DNA of 64,000 bases. It comes from Staphylococcus ratti. Its GTDB lineage: Bacteria > Bacillota > Bacilli > Staphylococcales > Staphylococcaceae. The notes under the pieces are model-generated. The model had not been told where the DNA came from and did no database searches. It was given only the letters and a program-made list of their open reading frames with translations. Shown here in pieces: positions 11,123-20,134 of the stretch. The translations under genes and the position numbers were made by a program. The stretch covers positions 2,232,001 to 2,296,000 of the forward strand of contig NZ_CP086654.1 of the NCBI RefSeq assembly GCF_020883535.1. The letters are read 5' to 3'. Every line of letters starts with the position of its first letter. Positions within the stretch are counted from its first letter, which is position 1.

Positions 11123-12418
11123 TTAACGTCCTTGAAGTCCTTGGTGTATACAAATCATCTCTTCATCAAATGTTTTAGGGAAAAATTGCTGTGATTTCTT
11201 TAAGTTCGGATGTGCTTTGTGAAAATGTTGAAGCGTAGTTTCATAGCGTGTCAGTAGTGTGTCAATCATCGGTGTTTCTACATTGAGCGCTTGTCCGAGC
11301 CCTTGAATAATTTTAGTTCGATAATAGTCTTCGTGAGGCATACGCGGAATTTCCCACACACCTTTTTGATTTTGATAAATCTTTCTAAAAGGAACTGCAG
11401 AAAAGTCTTCGTAAAATCCTTTATCATCGGGTTGTGAAAACGGATCGATTAAAATACCCGTGTAACGCACGTACAATAAATATTCTTGCTCTATCTCAGA
11501 AAGCGATTCAAATTGCTCAATATGTTGTTTCGAAATCGTCTCAGCGCGCAAAGGATAATTTTCTTCTACCATAAAACGCAGAAGGTTTAATGGCGTGACG
11601 TTTAACACTTTTAAAATATTTGAAATTTCCTGCCACATGCACCTCATTTCATGAATTAAGTCCATCGTAATAGGCCCTTCAGGAAACAATTTATAAACGT
11701 AAAAAGGAACGTCCGTGCCATAAAAAATAGCTTTAAGCGCATGCGTATTCATAAACAACGCAGGATGTACGTATAACGAACTGTTGCGCGACTCGGCTTC
11801 TATCGGTGTTGAAACATAGGTGACAGGAAGACCCACTTGTGTGAATAAACGTTCTAAAAGTGACTTCAAAATAGAAGATGGATGAGAGTATCCAAAATAC
11901 AAATGCTTTTTAACACCCATCGTTGTAACGCAATTCGGCTGACTGTGCTCCGTCACACGTGTATCTCCCAAATACGTTGAGCAACTAACCACTTCTATAT
12001 GCGGCTGTATCGCCTCCAATTGTGCCTTTACAATTAAATTGGATCCAAGCGTTGGAGAAACGAGTAAAACCCCTTTTACCGATTTTAAAACGGCTTCCGG
12101 CAATTGTTTTAACGTGTCAATATACGCATCTGCCGTACAAGCTAATACGAGAAAGTCGTATGTGCCTTCTACAACGTCATAAGATTCAAAAACTTTACAA
12201 TTGGAAATGCTGCCTTCTAAACTATGATGGCTAGCATTTTGAACGGATGCTTTGACAAAACCATCGCGCGCTAAAGCGTCAACAAATTGTTGTGAGCGCT
12301 CTGAAACGTGACTTCGACTTACAAATGTCACCTCTGCTTGGTTGTAGCGATGAAATAAAACTGCGAGTTGTACTGCTACAGGACCTGTTCCTAACATTAA
12401 TATACGCTGTGGCATCAT
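11123..12418 (-). CDS. cntM: Staphylopine dehydrogenase CntM
   Basis: A 431-residue opine dehydrogenase. It has an N-terminal Rossmann fold with LMLGTGPVAVQLA, followed by a long C-terminal domain. CntM reductively couples pyruvate to the CntL product to finish staphylopine. The ATG overlaps the cntL stop by one base (TAATG), and cntA follows after 28 bases. The order K-L-M then A-B-C-D-F-E matches the S. aureus cnt operon, which makes the assignment firm. Confidence 0.94.
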   Translation of the reverse strand: MMPQRILMLGTGPVAVQLAVLFHRYNQAEVTFVSRSHVSERSQQFVDALARDGFVKASVQNASHHSLEGSISNCKVFESYDVVEGTYDFLVLACTADAYIDTLKQLPEAVLKSVKGVLLVSPTLGSNLIVKAQLEAIQPHIEVVSCSTYLGDTRVTEHSQPNCVTTMGVKKHLYFGYSHPSSILKSLLERLFTQVGLPVTYVSTPIEAESRNSSLYVHPALFMNTHALKAIFYGTDVPFYVYKLFPEGPITMDLIHEMRCMWQEISNILKVLNVTPLNLLRFMVEENYPLRAETISKQHIEQFESLSEIEQEYLLYVRYTGILIDPFSQPDDKGFYEDFSAVPFRKIYQNQKGVWEIPRMPHEDYYRTKIIQGLGQALNVETPMIDTLLTRYETTLQHFHKAHPNLKKSQQFFPKTFDEEMICIHQGLQGR

Positions 12419-13245
12419 TAGCTACCTCTCGCAATATCCGCTTTTTGATACACAGCAATGTCAAAAATTTGATCCGGTTGAATCACTTCATCTACACACA
12501 CCCATTGCTTCGGATTAGTATCTCGTTTAGGATAATTAAAAATAGATTTTAAATCGTTCCCATAACGCATCGCAACGACTGTATTTGGTCCTGTTAACGC
12601 ATAAAGTTGCGCTAAAATGTCATATTTCACTGGGACGGTTGAACTAAAAATAACGTGTGTGACGTCTTTAATTTGCGGGAGTTGATCCACCGTCGTTTGA
12701 TATAATTCAATCGGCTCGTTTGGCGCTAACGCTTCAATCACTTGACGACCATAATCAATCGCCTCAGCATCGATATCAATTCCAACCACTTTTGCGCCAG
12801 TTTCTTTAGCAATTTGAATCGGCGTCATAGGATAAGCTCCTGAACCGACTAACAATACAGTGTCATTCGACGTAATTTCGAATTGTCCAAATTCTTCTTG
12901 AATACAATGCTCAATGTTTTGGAAATACGTCGTATCTGTCTGTTCTCCCAAAATTAAACGCTTCGCACGCAGCACTTCCATTAATTTTACACATTTAGCT
13001 GTAATATCAGCGAGTGCCGGGACGATACTAGGCGGACGCATTTGTGTAGTTTGCCAGTCATGAAAACGTAAAGTATTGCTTTCATTAAGTATGTATCGAC
13101 TGAACCGATCTACTTCATTTTCTAGCTCTGAAATAGATTCAAAGTTGAGGGCTACTTTTTGATAATGGGCAACAAAATTACGATAAAATGTCGCCAATTC
13201 CAATTCCAGTTCCATTTCTGTCTCGATTTGGATATTTTGCTTCAT
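12418..13245 (-). CDS. cntL: D-histidine aminobutanoyltransferase CntL
   Basis: A 275-residue nicotianamine-synthase-like enzyme. The SAM-binding fold is seen as VLLVGSGAYPMTPIQIA followed by the acidic turn VVGIDIDAEAID. CntL transfers an aminobutyrate unit from S-adenosylmethionine to D-histidine. The first 80 residues are helical and acidic, as in bacterial nicotianamine-like synthases. It is the second gene of the operon, 9 bases after cntK. Confidence 0.94.
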   Translation of the reverse strand: MKQNIQIETEMELELELATFYRNFVAHYQKVALNFESISELENEVDRFSRYILNESNTLRFHDWQTTQMRPPSIVPALADITAKCVKLMEVLRAKRLILGEQTDTTYFQNIEHCIQEEFGQFEITSNDTVLLVGSGAYPMTPIQIAKETGAKVVGIDIDAEAIDYGRQVIEALAPNEPIELYQTTVDQLPQIKDVTHVIFSSTVPVKYDILAQLYALTGPNTVVAMRYGNDLKSIFNYPKRDTNPKQWVCVDEVIQPDQIFDIAVYQKADIARGS

Positions 13246-13254
13246 AATATTCTC

Positions 13255-14061
13255 CTATTCTAAATAAGCTAATCCAGTTGCTACTGTTTTTACATGACCC
13301 CTTATTGAAATTTGTGACTTCTTATTAAGCGTTGCACATACACGCAACGCGCCCCCTGGTTGATAAACCCGTACATCAGCTTTTCCATTTGATTTAAGCG
13401 CTTCAAAAACACCAATGGAACCCGTTCCTGAACCACAGCTTTGTTCCCAGATTAGACTTCCAAGCTCCGGCACATAAATAAGCGGATACAATTGATGTTG
13501 CTGTTCGTCATACAATAGTATGCCAATCGTTTTAAAATGATTCGCCCATGTTTCTGAACGCACAAACGTCTCGACATCTTCACGCCTACTGTCATCGTAA
13601 GACGTAATCGGAATAACATAATGGCAATAAGACGCATAACATATTTTCAACGCTTGAAGCGTATCTTCACCCATCCTTACAGTCGTCCACGCATGTGATT
13701 CATGAGGCGGTAACGTCGCTTCATAATCTCCCAAACCGTGAATCACACAAGGTGTCGGTTCCATTACCCCCGAAACTTGAAGCAACAACTGTGTATTTTC
13801 GACTAAGTCCCTTTCTTTCAAGTAATGCAACATCGATAAAGTCGCATTGCCACAAAACTCATTACCACTCATATGTAACGTATAGCGCTCCGTATGTGTT
13901 TGAGGCTTAATCACAAATCCTACTTGCTCACAACATACATGCGTCGTTTGCATCAATTGATTGGCAATGGTCACATAGTCAGACCTTCGATGTTCTGAAT
14001 CTACTAACACCGTCATATTTCCAGACGGATTAAATTTAGAAAAATGAACAATATCTTTCAT
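13255..14061 (-). CDS. cntK: Histidine racemase CntK
   Basis: A 268-residue diaminopimelate-epimerase-fold racemase that makes D-histidine for staphylopine. Both catalytic cysteines can be seen: Cys70 in GNEFCGNA and Cys209 in EQSCGSGTGS. A good AAAGGAG site precedes the ATG. It is the first gene of the operon, and the only promoter region with a Fur-like box lies upstream of it. Confidence 0.94.
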   Translation of the reverse strand: MKDIVHFSKFNPSGNMTVLVDSEHRRSDYVTIANQLMQTTHVCCEQVGFVIKPQTHTERYTLHMSGNEFCGNATLSMLHYLKERDLVENTQLLLQVSGVMEPTPCVIHGLGDYEATLPPHESHAWTTVRMGEDTLQALKICYASYCHYVIPITSYDDSRREDVETFVRSETWANHFKTIGILLYDEQQHQLYPLIYVPELGSLIWEQSCGSGTGSIGVFEALKSNGKADVRVYQPGGALRVCATLNKKSQISIRGHVKTVATGLAYLE

Positions 14062-14155
14062 TAACTAATCTCCTTTGAAAAGCGATTGTTCAATATACAA
14101 ATCGTAATGATGACGATTTAAAAACATAATACTTATTTTAAATCTTTCTGTCAAT

Positions 14156-14174
14156 AGTGATAATCATTGTCAAT
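14156..14174 (-). promoter_or_regulatory. Fur/Zur-like box upstream of cntK
   Basis: AGTGATAATCATTGTCAAT is a near-palindrome that matches the 19-bp Fur consensus (GATAATGATTATCATTATC) at most positions. It lies about 95 bases before cntK, in the 234-base gap shared with the divergent lipoprotein gene. In S. aureus the cnt operon is repressed by Fur and Zur; which protein uses this site cannot be told from sequence. Confidence 0.7.
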
Positions 14175-14295
14175 TAAAAATTTTGTGTGTGCGCTTATGT
14201 AATTAAAAGACCTTTTCTAAAATTTATAAAATGCGTTAAATATGTTTTAATAATGATAAAAGAGGTGTAAAATAAAGTAAAAAGGAGGGATTTTT

Positions 14296-14775
14296 TTGAA
14301 ACGTACTATTATAGGTGCTTTATCCATGACGTTATTGTTTACGCTTGCTGCTTGTGGTCAATCACATGAAAAAGATTCAGAAAAAGAGAAAAAACCTAAA
14401 ACTGAAACAACTGAAAAGAAGGAAGCGAAGACTAAGAAAAAAGAACCGAACACAGCCGAGGCTACTTCAACAGAGCAACCTGTAGCTAATGCCAATACAG
14501 CCAACCTTCAAAATAACAATATCTCACAAAATCAAACAACCAACGCACAACAAGCGCCTGTACATCAACCTAACGGTAACGTAAATGAAACACCAAACAA
14601 TGGAAAAATCGATTTAAATCAAATGCCAGGTACTGACTTCTCAACAGATGGCATGTCACCTCAAGCACAGCAAGAAATTCGAGACCTCACTTATCAAAAA
14701 GACTTCCAAGGCCTTTCACAAAAAGAGTATAATGATCAAGTTTCTAAAATAATAAATAGAGAAAATGGCTATTAA
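14296..14775 (+). CDS. Low-complexity lipoprotein of unknown function
   Basis: A 159-residue lipoprotein starting at TTG, supported by AAAGGAGGGA 6-7 bases upstream. The signal peptide ends in the lipobox LAAC. After it come a Lys/Glu-rich stretch (residues 27-52), an Asn/Gln-rich spacer (about 60-110), and a compact acidic C-terminal segment (GTDFSTDGMSPQAQQEIRD). It is divergent from the cnt operon and shares its regulatory gap, so metal control is possible. The family is unknown to me. Confidence 0.75.
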   Translation: MKRTIIGALSMTLLFTLAACGQSHEKDSEKEKKPKTETTEKKEAKTKKKEPNTAEATSTEQPVANANTANLQNNNISQNQTTNAQQAPVHQPNGNVNETPNNGKIDLNQMPGTDFSTDGMSPQAQQEIRDLTYQKDFQGLSQKEYNDQVSKIINRENGY

Positions 14776-14956
14776 ATAAAAAGACTTTATACCGAACTGG
14801 ACTAGTATAAAAAATAGAAATTATAAAAACTGAACATTTTTAATAGTACATTGAAATACGTCAACAATGTGTGAACCTTTCATGACAAAATTCATTCTTA
14901 GTGCTTTATTCAATGGACAGTTGGTAATTTTAATTCAATATTCAGACTTATCTACT

Positions 14957-15005
14957 ACAAAAAAATGGCAAGAGGCTCTAATTGAGTCTCTTGCCACTTT
15001 TTTAT
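14957..15005. terminator. Intrinsic terminator
   Basis: TGGCAAGAG.CTC pairs with GAG.CTCTTGCCA, with A-rich sequence on one side and TTTTTT on the other. It lies between the convergent lipoprotein and HAD genes; the HAD stop codon falls at the T-run. Confidence 0.85.
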
Positions 15006-15685
15006 AATATTTGATCGATCGCTTTCATCGATTTTAAAGTATAGGTCGGTGTGATAGGCGTGTTATTTTCAAGTTGGCGATGATTATACCAAATCGTATC
15101 TATTCCCCCATTTATACCACCTTGTATATCTGAAGTGAGCGAATCGCCAATAATCACAAAATCATCTTTTTCATAATTGGGCATGGTTTCATATACAATA
15201 TCAAAAAATTGATGACTCGGCTTTTGTGCTCCCATTTCGTCTGAGACAAAAAGATGCTCAATATAGGACATAAGGTTCGTTTGCGCAATTCGGCGCTTTT
15301 GTGTATCTGTTACACCATTTATCACAATCGCCAATGTATACTTAGACTTTAAATAGTCTAACGCTGCTCCAACGCCTTCTAACCATTTAATTTTAGCTGT
15401 CGCCAACCCATCGCGAAATGTCACGTCCGCTTCGTGCCCATTAATGGCCATGCCGTAGTGATGAAATGTTTCTATGAAGCGATGACTTAACACCTCAGCT
15501 TTAGTAATTTCGCCACGTTGGAATGCTTCCCAATGTGCTTGATTAATCTTTTTAAACATTTCATAATTGCGTTTTTCCTCTGGGACGTTGTACCGATTCA
15601 TTAAATAAGCATACGCTTTCACTTCTGCATCATGAAAATCTACTAGTGTATCATCAAAATCAAGTAGAACTACTTTGTACCCCAT
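15002..15685 (-). CDS. HAD hydrolase, YjjG-type nucleotidase
   Basis: A HAD-superfamily phosphatase of 227 residues. The start at 15685 is chosen because AGGAGTGG precedes it. Motif I is LLDFDDTLVDF, motif II is AIVINGVTD, motif III is QKPSHQFFD, and motif IV is FVIIGDSLTSDIQGG. The family (YjjG/YfnB) dephosphorylates non-canonical or excess pyrimidine nucleotides in the cytosol. All catalytic aspartates are present. It stands alone between two terminators. Confidence 0.9.
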   Translation of the reverse strand: MGYKVVLLDFDDTLVDFHDAEVKAYAYLMNRYNVPEEKRNYEMFKKINQAHWEAFQRGEITKAEVLSHRFIETFHHYGMAINGHEADVTFRDGLATAKIKWLEGVGAALDYLKSKYTLAIVINGVTDTQKRRIAQTNLMSYIEHLFVSDEMGAQKPSHQFFDIVYETMPNYEKDDFVIIGDSLTSDIQGGINGGIDTIWYNHRQLENNTPITPTYTLKSMKAIDQIL

Positions 15686-15842
15686 TATTGCCACTCCTAT
15701 TTCAAAAGCATTTAGACCTATTGTAACAGAAATTAAAATCAGACTTGGTAACAGCCATACAAATATGTCGAACGCTGATATAACACAACGCCATCAAAAA
15801 TCGCCGATATTGATATATTTAGATGTGATTTCACACAACAAA

Positions 15843-15880
15843 GCTAGAAACGTTTTAACATCGTTTCTAGCCTTTTCATT
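15843..15880. terminator. Intrinsic terminator
   Basis: GCTAGAAACG pairs with CGTTTCTAGC, followed by CTTTTC and T-rich sequence. It sits between the haem oxygenase gene stop and the HAD start, and serves the haem oxygenase only if read from the minus strand through A-rich sequence. Confidence 0.65.
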
Positions 15881-15903
15881 TGTTTTTATTATTATTTATC
15901 TAA

Positions 15904-16227
<324 letters not shown>

Positions 16228-16388
16228 TCATCTCTCCTTTACACAACTTAGAAATGTTTTTTTCTTTCTTAATTCGTATAATCACAATATTTCATGCGTA
16301 TATTTTCCGCTTCTTCAATGTATCGTATTGGCACTTGAGCATCATCACGTACCAACATTTATGTATCCAGTTTCTTTCAAATTTTTAA

Positions 16389-16407
16389 TTGATATTCATT
16401 CTCAATT
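16389..16407 (-). promoter_or_regulatory. Fur-like box upstream of the haem oxygenase
   Basis: TTGATATTCATTCTCAATT resembles the staphylococcal Fur box (GATAATGATTCTCATTATC) with inverted halves around the centre. It lies about 165 bases upstream of the haem oxygenase start. A long leader or a second site would be needed, so the link is probable rather than certain. Confidence 0.6.
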
Positions 16408-16598
16408 ATATAGTAATCATTGGTTTTGTAAAGAAATAACCTGACTTTATGCAAATTGGTATTTTTCAACCTTTATGCATGAGACTAGTGTGATTCATTA
16501 TATTTAAATCCATCTTTGTACACTATGTCTTTAAAATTCACTTTAATGATATGATTAAGAAAATAAACCGTTAGAATTTCAAAAATTGGAGGTGCCTT

Positions 16599-17069
16599 AT
16601 GATTTTAATTAGCGCGTGTTTAGCTGGAGAAAATGTACGTTATGACGGTGGTAATACCTTTAATTTAGAATTAAAAAAACTCGTGGATAGTGGTTTAGCT
16701 CAAACGATATGCCCAGAAATTTTAGGTGGTCTTTCTATTCCACGAGAACCTGTAGAAATCGTCGGCGGAGATGGCCATGATGTTTTAAATCATAAAGCTA
16801 AAATTATAGACATTAAAGGCAACGATGTTACTCAAGACTATTTGAAAGGTGCTGCATTAGCTCTAAAAACTTGTAAAGCACTGAATTGTACTACTTTAAT
16901 ATTGAAGTCAAACAGCCCTACATGCGGATCGACCACCATCTACTCAGGAGAATTCAATGGGAACAAAAAAAGTGGCGTCGGTCTATTTACAGCAATGTTA
17001 GCGCGTCATAACATTAAAGTTTATGATGAAAACAATTTCCCAATATCCAGCATCACTTTAAATGAATAG
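16599..17069 (+). CDS. DUF523 family protein
   Basis: A 156-residue cytosolic protein of the DUF523 (YbbK-like) family. It has the N-terminal ISACLAGENVRYDGG motif with a conserved Cys, the CPEILGGL motif, and the NSPTCGS motif; the three cysteines could bind a metal or cluster. A TTGGAGGTG ribosome site precedes the ATG. Length is normal. Biochemical function of the family is not established. It is transcribed alone. Confidence 0.88.
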   Translation: MILISACLAGENVRYDGGNTFNLELKKLVDSGLAQTICPEILGGLSIPREPVEIVGGDGHDVLNHKAKIIDIKGNDVTQDYLKGAALALKTCKALNCTTLILKSNSPTCGSTTIYSGEFNGNKKSGVGLFTAMLARHNIKVYDENNFPISSITLNE

Positions 17070-17190
17070 GCTATCGTAAATACTTATAGGTAAAACGCAT
17101 ATTAACGTTACACCGCCATTGTTACAGTTATAAGACCTCTCTGACCCAAACTTTTGATAGTAAGTGCATCATTATTATATTCAAAAAATA

Positions 17191-17241
17191 AAAACGAACG
17201 GGCAACATCGTAAATCGCTTTACCATGCGCGCGTTCGTTTT
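17191..17241. terminator. Hairpin between DUF523 and csbD genes
   Basis: AAAACGAACG (17191-17200) pairs exactly with CGTTCGTTTT (17232-17241) across a 31-base loop. It sits between convergent genes and is probably a bidirectional terminator. Confidence 0.6.
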
Positions 17242-17291
17242 CGTAATAGAAATGGAGAAATCGATTTGATTTCATCATTCTAATCTCGTTT

Positions 17292-17474
17292 TTATTTTTT
17301 CATTTTATCTACAAAGTCATTTACTTTTTCTTTAGCGTTATCAGCCATTTCTTTCACTTTACCTGAAGCTTTATCTTGTTGACCTTCTTTTTCTAAATCT
17401 TTATCGCCTAAGAAATTGCCTGCTGTTTCTTTTAAGTTACCTTTTGCTTGTTCTTGATTACCTTCGTTATTCAT
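17292..17474 (-). CDS. CsbD-family general stress protein
   Basis: A 60-residue, very hydrophilic protein with the CsbD pattern [21 protein letters not shown] and a helical, Lys-rich tail. AGGAGG lies upstream of the ATG. CsbD-like proteins are abundant stress proteins controlled by sigma-B in staphylococci and bacilli; the promoter seen upstream fits this. Molecular role is unknown. Confidence 0.92.
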   Translation of the reverse strand: MNNEGNQEQAKGNLKETAGNFLGDKDLEKEGQQDKASGKVKEMADNAKEKVNDFVDKMKK

Positions 17475-17512
17475 AGTTATGTCCTCCTAATAAGATGTAT
17501 TCATTCTAATAA

Positions 17513-17537
17513 ATACCCAAATCAGAACAATTAAAAC
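17513..17537 (-). promoter_or_regulatory. Sigma-B promoter of the csbD-like gene
   Basis: On the minus strand GTTT is followed by 15 bases and GGGTAT, a near-perfect sigma-B promoter. It lies about 40 bases before the start codon. This predicts induction by general stress. Confidence 0.85.
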
Positions 17538-17700
17538 ACAAAAATAACCGGCGCGGAGAGAAAGTGATAAAACTTCGGTATCTTAGCTCCTCTCTTGATG
17601 AGGTATAACCCCCATAGATGAGCACGAGACCCATTCAGATGACTAAACATCATTACTTAGCACCTAATTTTCAATGCCATATTAAAAATTGTCATTTCAT

Positions 17701-18021
17701 CTATCTTATTTCTGTACCTTGATGAAACAGTAACTTCCAATCCCCTTCATAATATTTCCAGATAGAACTACGCTTTGTTATTGTGTTTCTTGATACATTA
17801 AATAAAGTATACGTACATAATATACAACCTTTTGCTAAGGTTTGCGCTTCAAAATCCTTGATTTCATATTTATCTGTATCTAGCTTGGAATGGCTAATAT
17901 CATGTTTATTATATACTTTTCCAGATTTACCAATTTCTTTAAAATCTGGATGTAAAATATCTTGGACTTTATTGTGCTTTCTATTCTCTTTTTTTAAATG
18001 TAGCCATTCATATTCAATCAT
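17701..18021 (-). CDS. DUF4440/SnoaL-like small protein
   Basis: A 106-residue protein with an NTF2-like fold pattern: helical start (EYEWLHLKKENRKH), DILHPDFKEIGKSGKVYN, and a strand-rich end (RSSIWKYYEGDWKLLFHQGTE). This matches small DUF4440-type proteins. The ATG follows GGGAGATATT. It starts just beyond a broken ABC transporter tail on the same strand. The role is unknown. It marks the left edge of the accessory region. Confidence 0.75.
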   Translation of the reverse strand: MIEYEWLHLKKENRKHNKVQDILHPDFKEIGKSGKVYNKHDISHSKLDTDKYEIKDFEAQTLAKGCILCTYTLFNVSRNTITKRSSIWKYYEGDWKLLFHQGTEIR

Positions 18022-18053
18022 GTAATATCTCCCAAACTATAGCCTCCAACCTT

Positions 18054-18333
18054 CTACTTTGTCTTAATTTGAATAAAGTTTTGGTACATACCTGGCTCAC
18101 TTACTAATGTTTGATGATTGCCTTTTTGGATGATTTTACCTTCGTTTAATACGATAATTTCGTTGGCATTTTTATTGTTCCTATTTTGTCGCGATAGTAA
18201 TTACTGTTTTTCCTTTACTCAATTCATCAATGGCATTTTGTATGAGATGTTCGTTTTCTGGATCGATACTCGCAGTTGCTTCATCCAAAATAATAATAGG
18301 CGCATCTTTCAATATCGCTCTTGCGACAGTACG
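18054..18333 (-). pseudogene. C-terminal remnant of an ABC exporter ATPase
   Basis: Only the last third of a nucleotide-binding domain remains. [21 protein letters not shown] gives Walker B and the D-loop, followed by [24 protein letters not shown]. After a frameshift near 18165 the frame resumes with NEIIVLNEGKIIQKGNHQTLV and ends YQNFIQIKTK. Walker A, the signature and the membrane domain are missing. The source was a fused membrane-ATPase exporter of the multidrug or peptide type. It cannot be functional. Confidence 0.85.
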
Positions 18334-18348
18334 CGTGCAACCAATATA

Positions 18349-18508
18349 CTATTATAAATAAAACTTTAATTTATACTAAAGATGGTAATAAGTTCGAATT
18401 ACAACGTCTAGGGACAACTTATGCTGAGGTAAATATAAAATCAAATGGGATAATAAAAAATTAGCTGTGCGCTATGATGGTGGCGATAAAGTTTTAAAAA
18501 TGGCTTAA
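18349..18508 (+). pseudogene. 3' fragment of an unidentified gene
   Basis: Two adjacent frames together read as one coherent C-terminus: TLIYTKDGNKFELQRLGTTYAEV, then after a one-base shift KWDNKKLAVRYDGGDKVLKMA and a stop. No start or upstream part is present; the sequence breaks off at the ABC remnant. I do not recognise the family. Confidence 0.5.
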
Positions 18509-18693
18509 AATGAGAATGAAAAAGATTAAATTATGTGAATTAAACACAATAGCAAAAAAGTTACTAAAAAATATAAATTATATTTCAAGTCTATATTTTA
18601 CATTTTTTAAATCGTTTTTTAATAAAGGATTAAAAATTGATTGTTACTGTATTAGTATGTAAGCGAATTAAAAATAAATTGGAGGACTTGAAA

Positions 18694-19224
18694 ATGAAGA
18701 TTAAAAAATTATTTAAATTTACTGTGGTTATGCTCAGTTTTGTTTTAGTGTTTACTTTTTTAACATCTGCACCAACTAAAGCTAAAGAAATAGAAGCCCC
18801 TACTGATAAAGAAGTAAAAAAAGCAAAACAATTTTCCCAAAATAGTCTAAAAATAAATGAAGATGGAACATACGAAATTGATAAAGAATCGGCATCTAAA
18901 ATATATTCTGATTCAGAAATTAAAAATATAGATAACACTTTACAGTCTATAGATAAAAAAGTATTATCTGGACTAAATAAACAATATGGATCTCCTCAAG
19001 ATAAAAACCAAAAAGATGTCACACCATATTTCGCACCGGCAATTCCAATTGTAGCCATGGGAATATGGGAGTTATTAGGTTGGTTAGGAACTATAGGTTT
19101 TGGTGCCATAGCTGCAGCTTTTGCTAAAGATATGTATACACACGGAGTAAAGAGTGCATGTAAAAAATTTGCTGGAAAAAATAAACATATTAAGTCTTGG
19201 TGTAAAAGCAATGGTTACTTATAA
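18694..19224 (+). CDS. Secreted bacteriocin-like protein with two C-terminal cysteines
   Basis: A 176-residue predicted secreted protein starting at 18694, chosen because GGAGG lies 9 bases upstream. Residues 1-30 are a signal peptide (KKLFKFTVVMLSFVLVFTFL) ending near TSAPTKAKE. Residues 31-110 are charged and soluble. From about 112 the chain is hydrophobic and glycine-rich (AIPIVAMGIWELLGWLGTIGF, AIAAAFAK). It ends in a cationic tail whose two cysteines lie 13 residues apart (SACKKFAGKNK, SWCKSNGYL). This is the build of large bacteriocin precursors that release a membrane-active C-terminal peptide, loosely like SdpC. A convergent small membrane protein and a DsbA-like lipoprotein gene follow. 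I know no named member, so the toxin role is inference. Confidence 0.65.
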   Translation: MKIKKLFKFTVVMLSFVLVFTFLTSAPTKAKEIEAPTDKEVKKAKQFSQNSLKINEDGTYEIDKESASKIYSDSEIKNIDNTLQSIDKKVLSGLNKQYGSPQDKNQKDVTPYFAPAIPIVAMGIWELLGWLGTIGFGAIAAAFAKDMYTHGVKSACKKFAGKNKHIKSWCKSNGYL

Positions 19225-19430
19225 AAAATAGAATAAGCTATAACAAGAACAACTATAATATCAAAAATATCAATACTTTCATGATTAGAAGAAAGTAAAA
19301 TATTTCTGACGATATAGTTGTTTCTTGTTGTAGTACTTTCTTTTAATTTTTTAGAAAGACATACATACAAATATTTACATAATAAGTAGATAGGAGCTAT
19401 TACTATTAAAATGAAGAAAAATTTAAGCAC
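19215..19430 (-). CDS. Small membrane protein, candidate immunity protein
   Basis: A 71-residue protein with two hydrophobic helices (about 2-24 and 55-70) separated by a charged loop (SKKLKESTTTRNN). It starts at GTG with GGAGGGG a suitable distance upstream. Its last bases overlap the end of the bacteriocin-like gene on the other strand by 10 bases, a tail-to-tail arrangement. Small basic membrane proteins next to bacteriocin genes are often immunity proteins. That role is inferred from position only. Confidence 0.55.
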   Translation of the reverse strand: MLKFFFILIVIAPIYLLCKYLYVCLSKKLKESTTTRNNYIVRNILLSSNHESIDIFDIIVVLVIAYSIFYK

Positions 19431-19498
19431 GGATACCCCTCCAAATTATATTATTTTAATACATTCACTAAAGAATATACGCTAGTAGGAGAAATCAA

Positions 19499-20088
19499 AT
19501 GAAATATATATTTAGAAATTTAAGCAATATAGTAATTATTATTTTAACCGTTATCTTTCTTCCTGTAATAATACTAACACACAAGTACATAACAAAAAAG
19601 AAGAAATCGTTATATATGGTGATTATAAATGTCCTTATTGTAAAAAATTAGAGACTGATATTATGCCAAAACTAAAGAAGGAATATATAGATTCAGGTAA
19701 AGTTAAATATACATATGTAAATATGGCTTTTTTAGGTGAAGATTCAATAAAAGGATCTAGGGCAGGTCATGCTGTTAAAGATATTGCCCCCAATCAATTT
19801 TTAGAATTCCAAAAAATGATTTTTGATAATCAACCTAATCATGAAAACACATGGCTTACAGAAAGCCTAATTGATAAACAAATTGACAAACTTGATATTA
19901 CTGATGAGAAAGCTTTAAAAATCAAAAAAGAATATAGAACAAAAAATAGCCAATCATGGAAAAACGCTAAAGAAGATCAAAAAGAATCTAAGAAAAAAAG
20001 AATACAAGAAGCACCCACTGTTTATATTAATGATAAAAAAATTAAAAATCCTTATGATTATCAAGAATATAAAGAACATTTAAGATAG
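19499..20088 (+). pseudogene. DsbA-like thioredoxin-fold lipoprotein, frameshifted in the signal peptide
   Basis: The frame opening at ATG 19499 (MKYIFRNLSNIVIIILTVIF) reads a signal-peptide start, then runs out of frame. One base to the side the sequence continues as LSSCNNTNTQ, a lipobox with its Cys, followed by IVIYGDYKCPYCKKLE with a CPYC redox motif. A DsbA-like C-terminal part follows, including EAPTVYINDKKI with the cis-Pro. Adding one base near 19545-19557 would restore a lipoprotein of about 196 residues. As read, the gene lacks an intact export signal. It lies just after the two-cysteine bacteriocin-like gene, so a role in forming that disulfide is likely when intact. A sequencing error is an alternative explanation. 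Confidence 0.8.
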
Positions 20089-20134
20089 TTGTAAAAAGTA
20101 TACAAGACAACTACCTATAATCTTTTATTATGTA

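Noticed and set aside
19663..20088. Start of the thioredoxin-fold gene at ATG 19663
   Set aside because: This start would remove the CPYC motif and the lipobox, which are readable just upstream in the same frame; the gene is better read as frameshifted.
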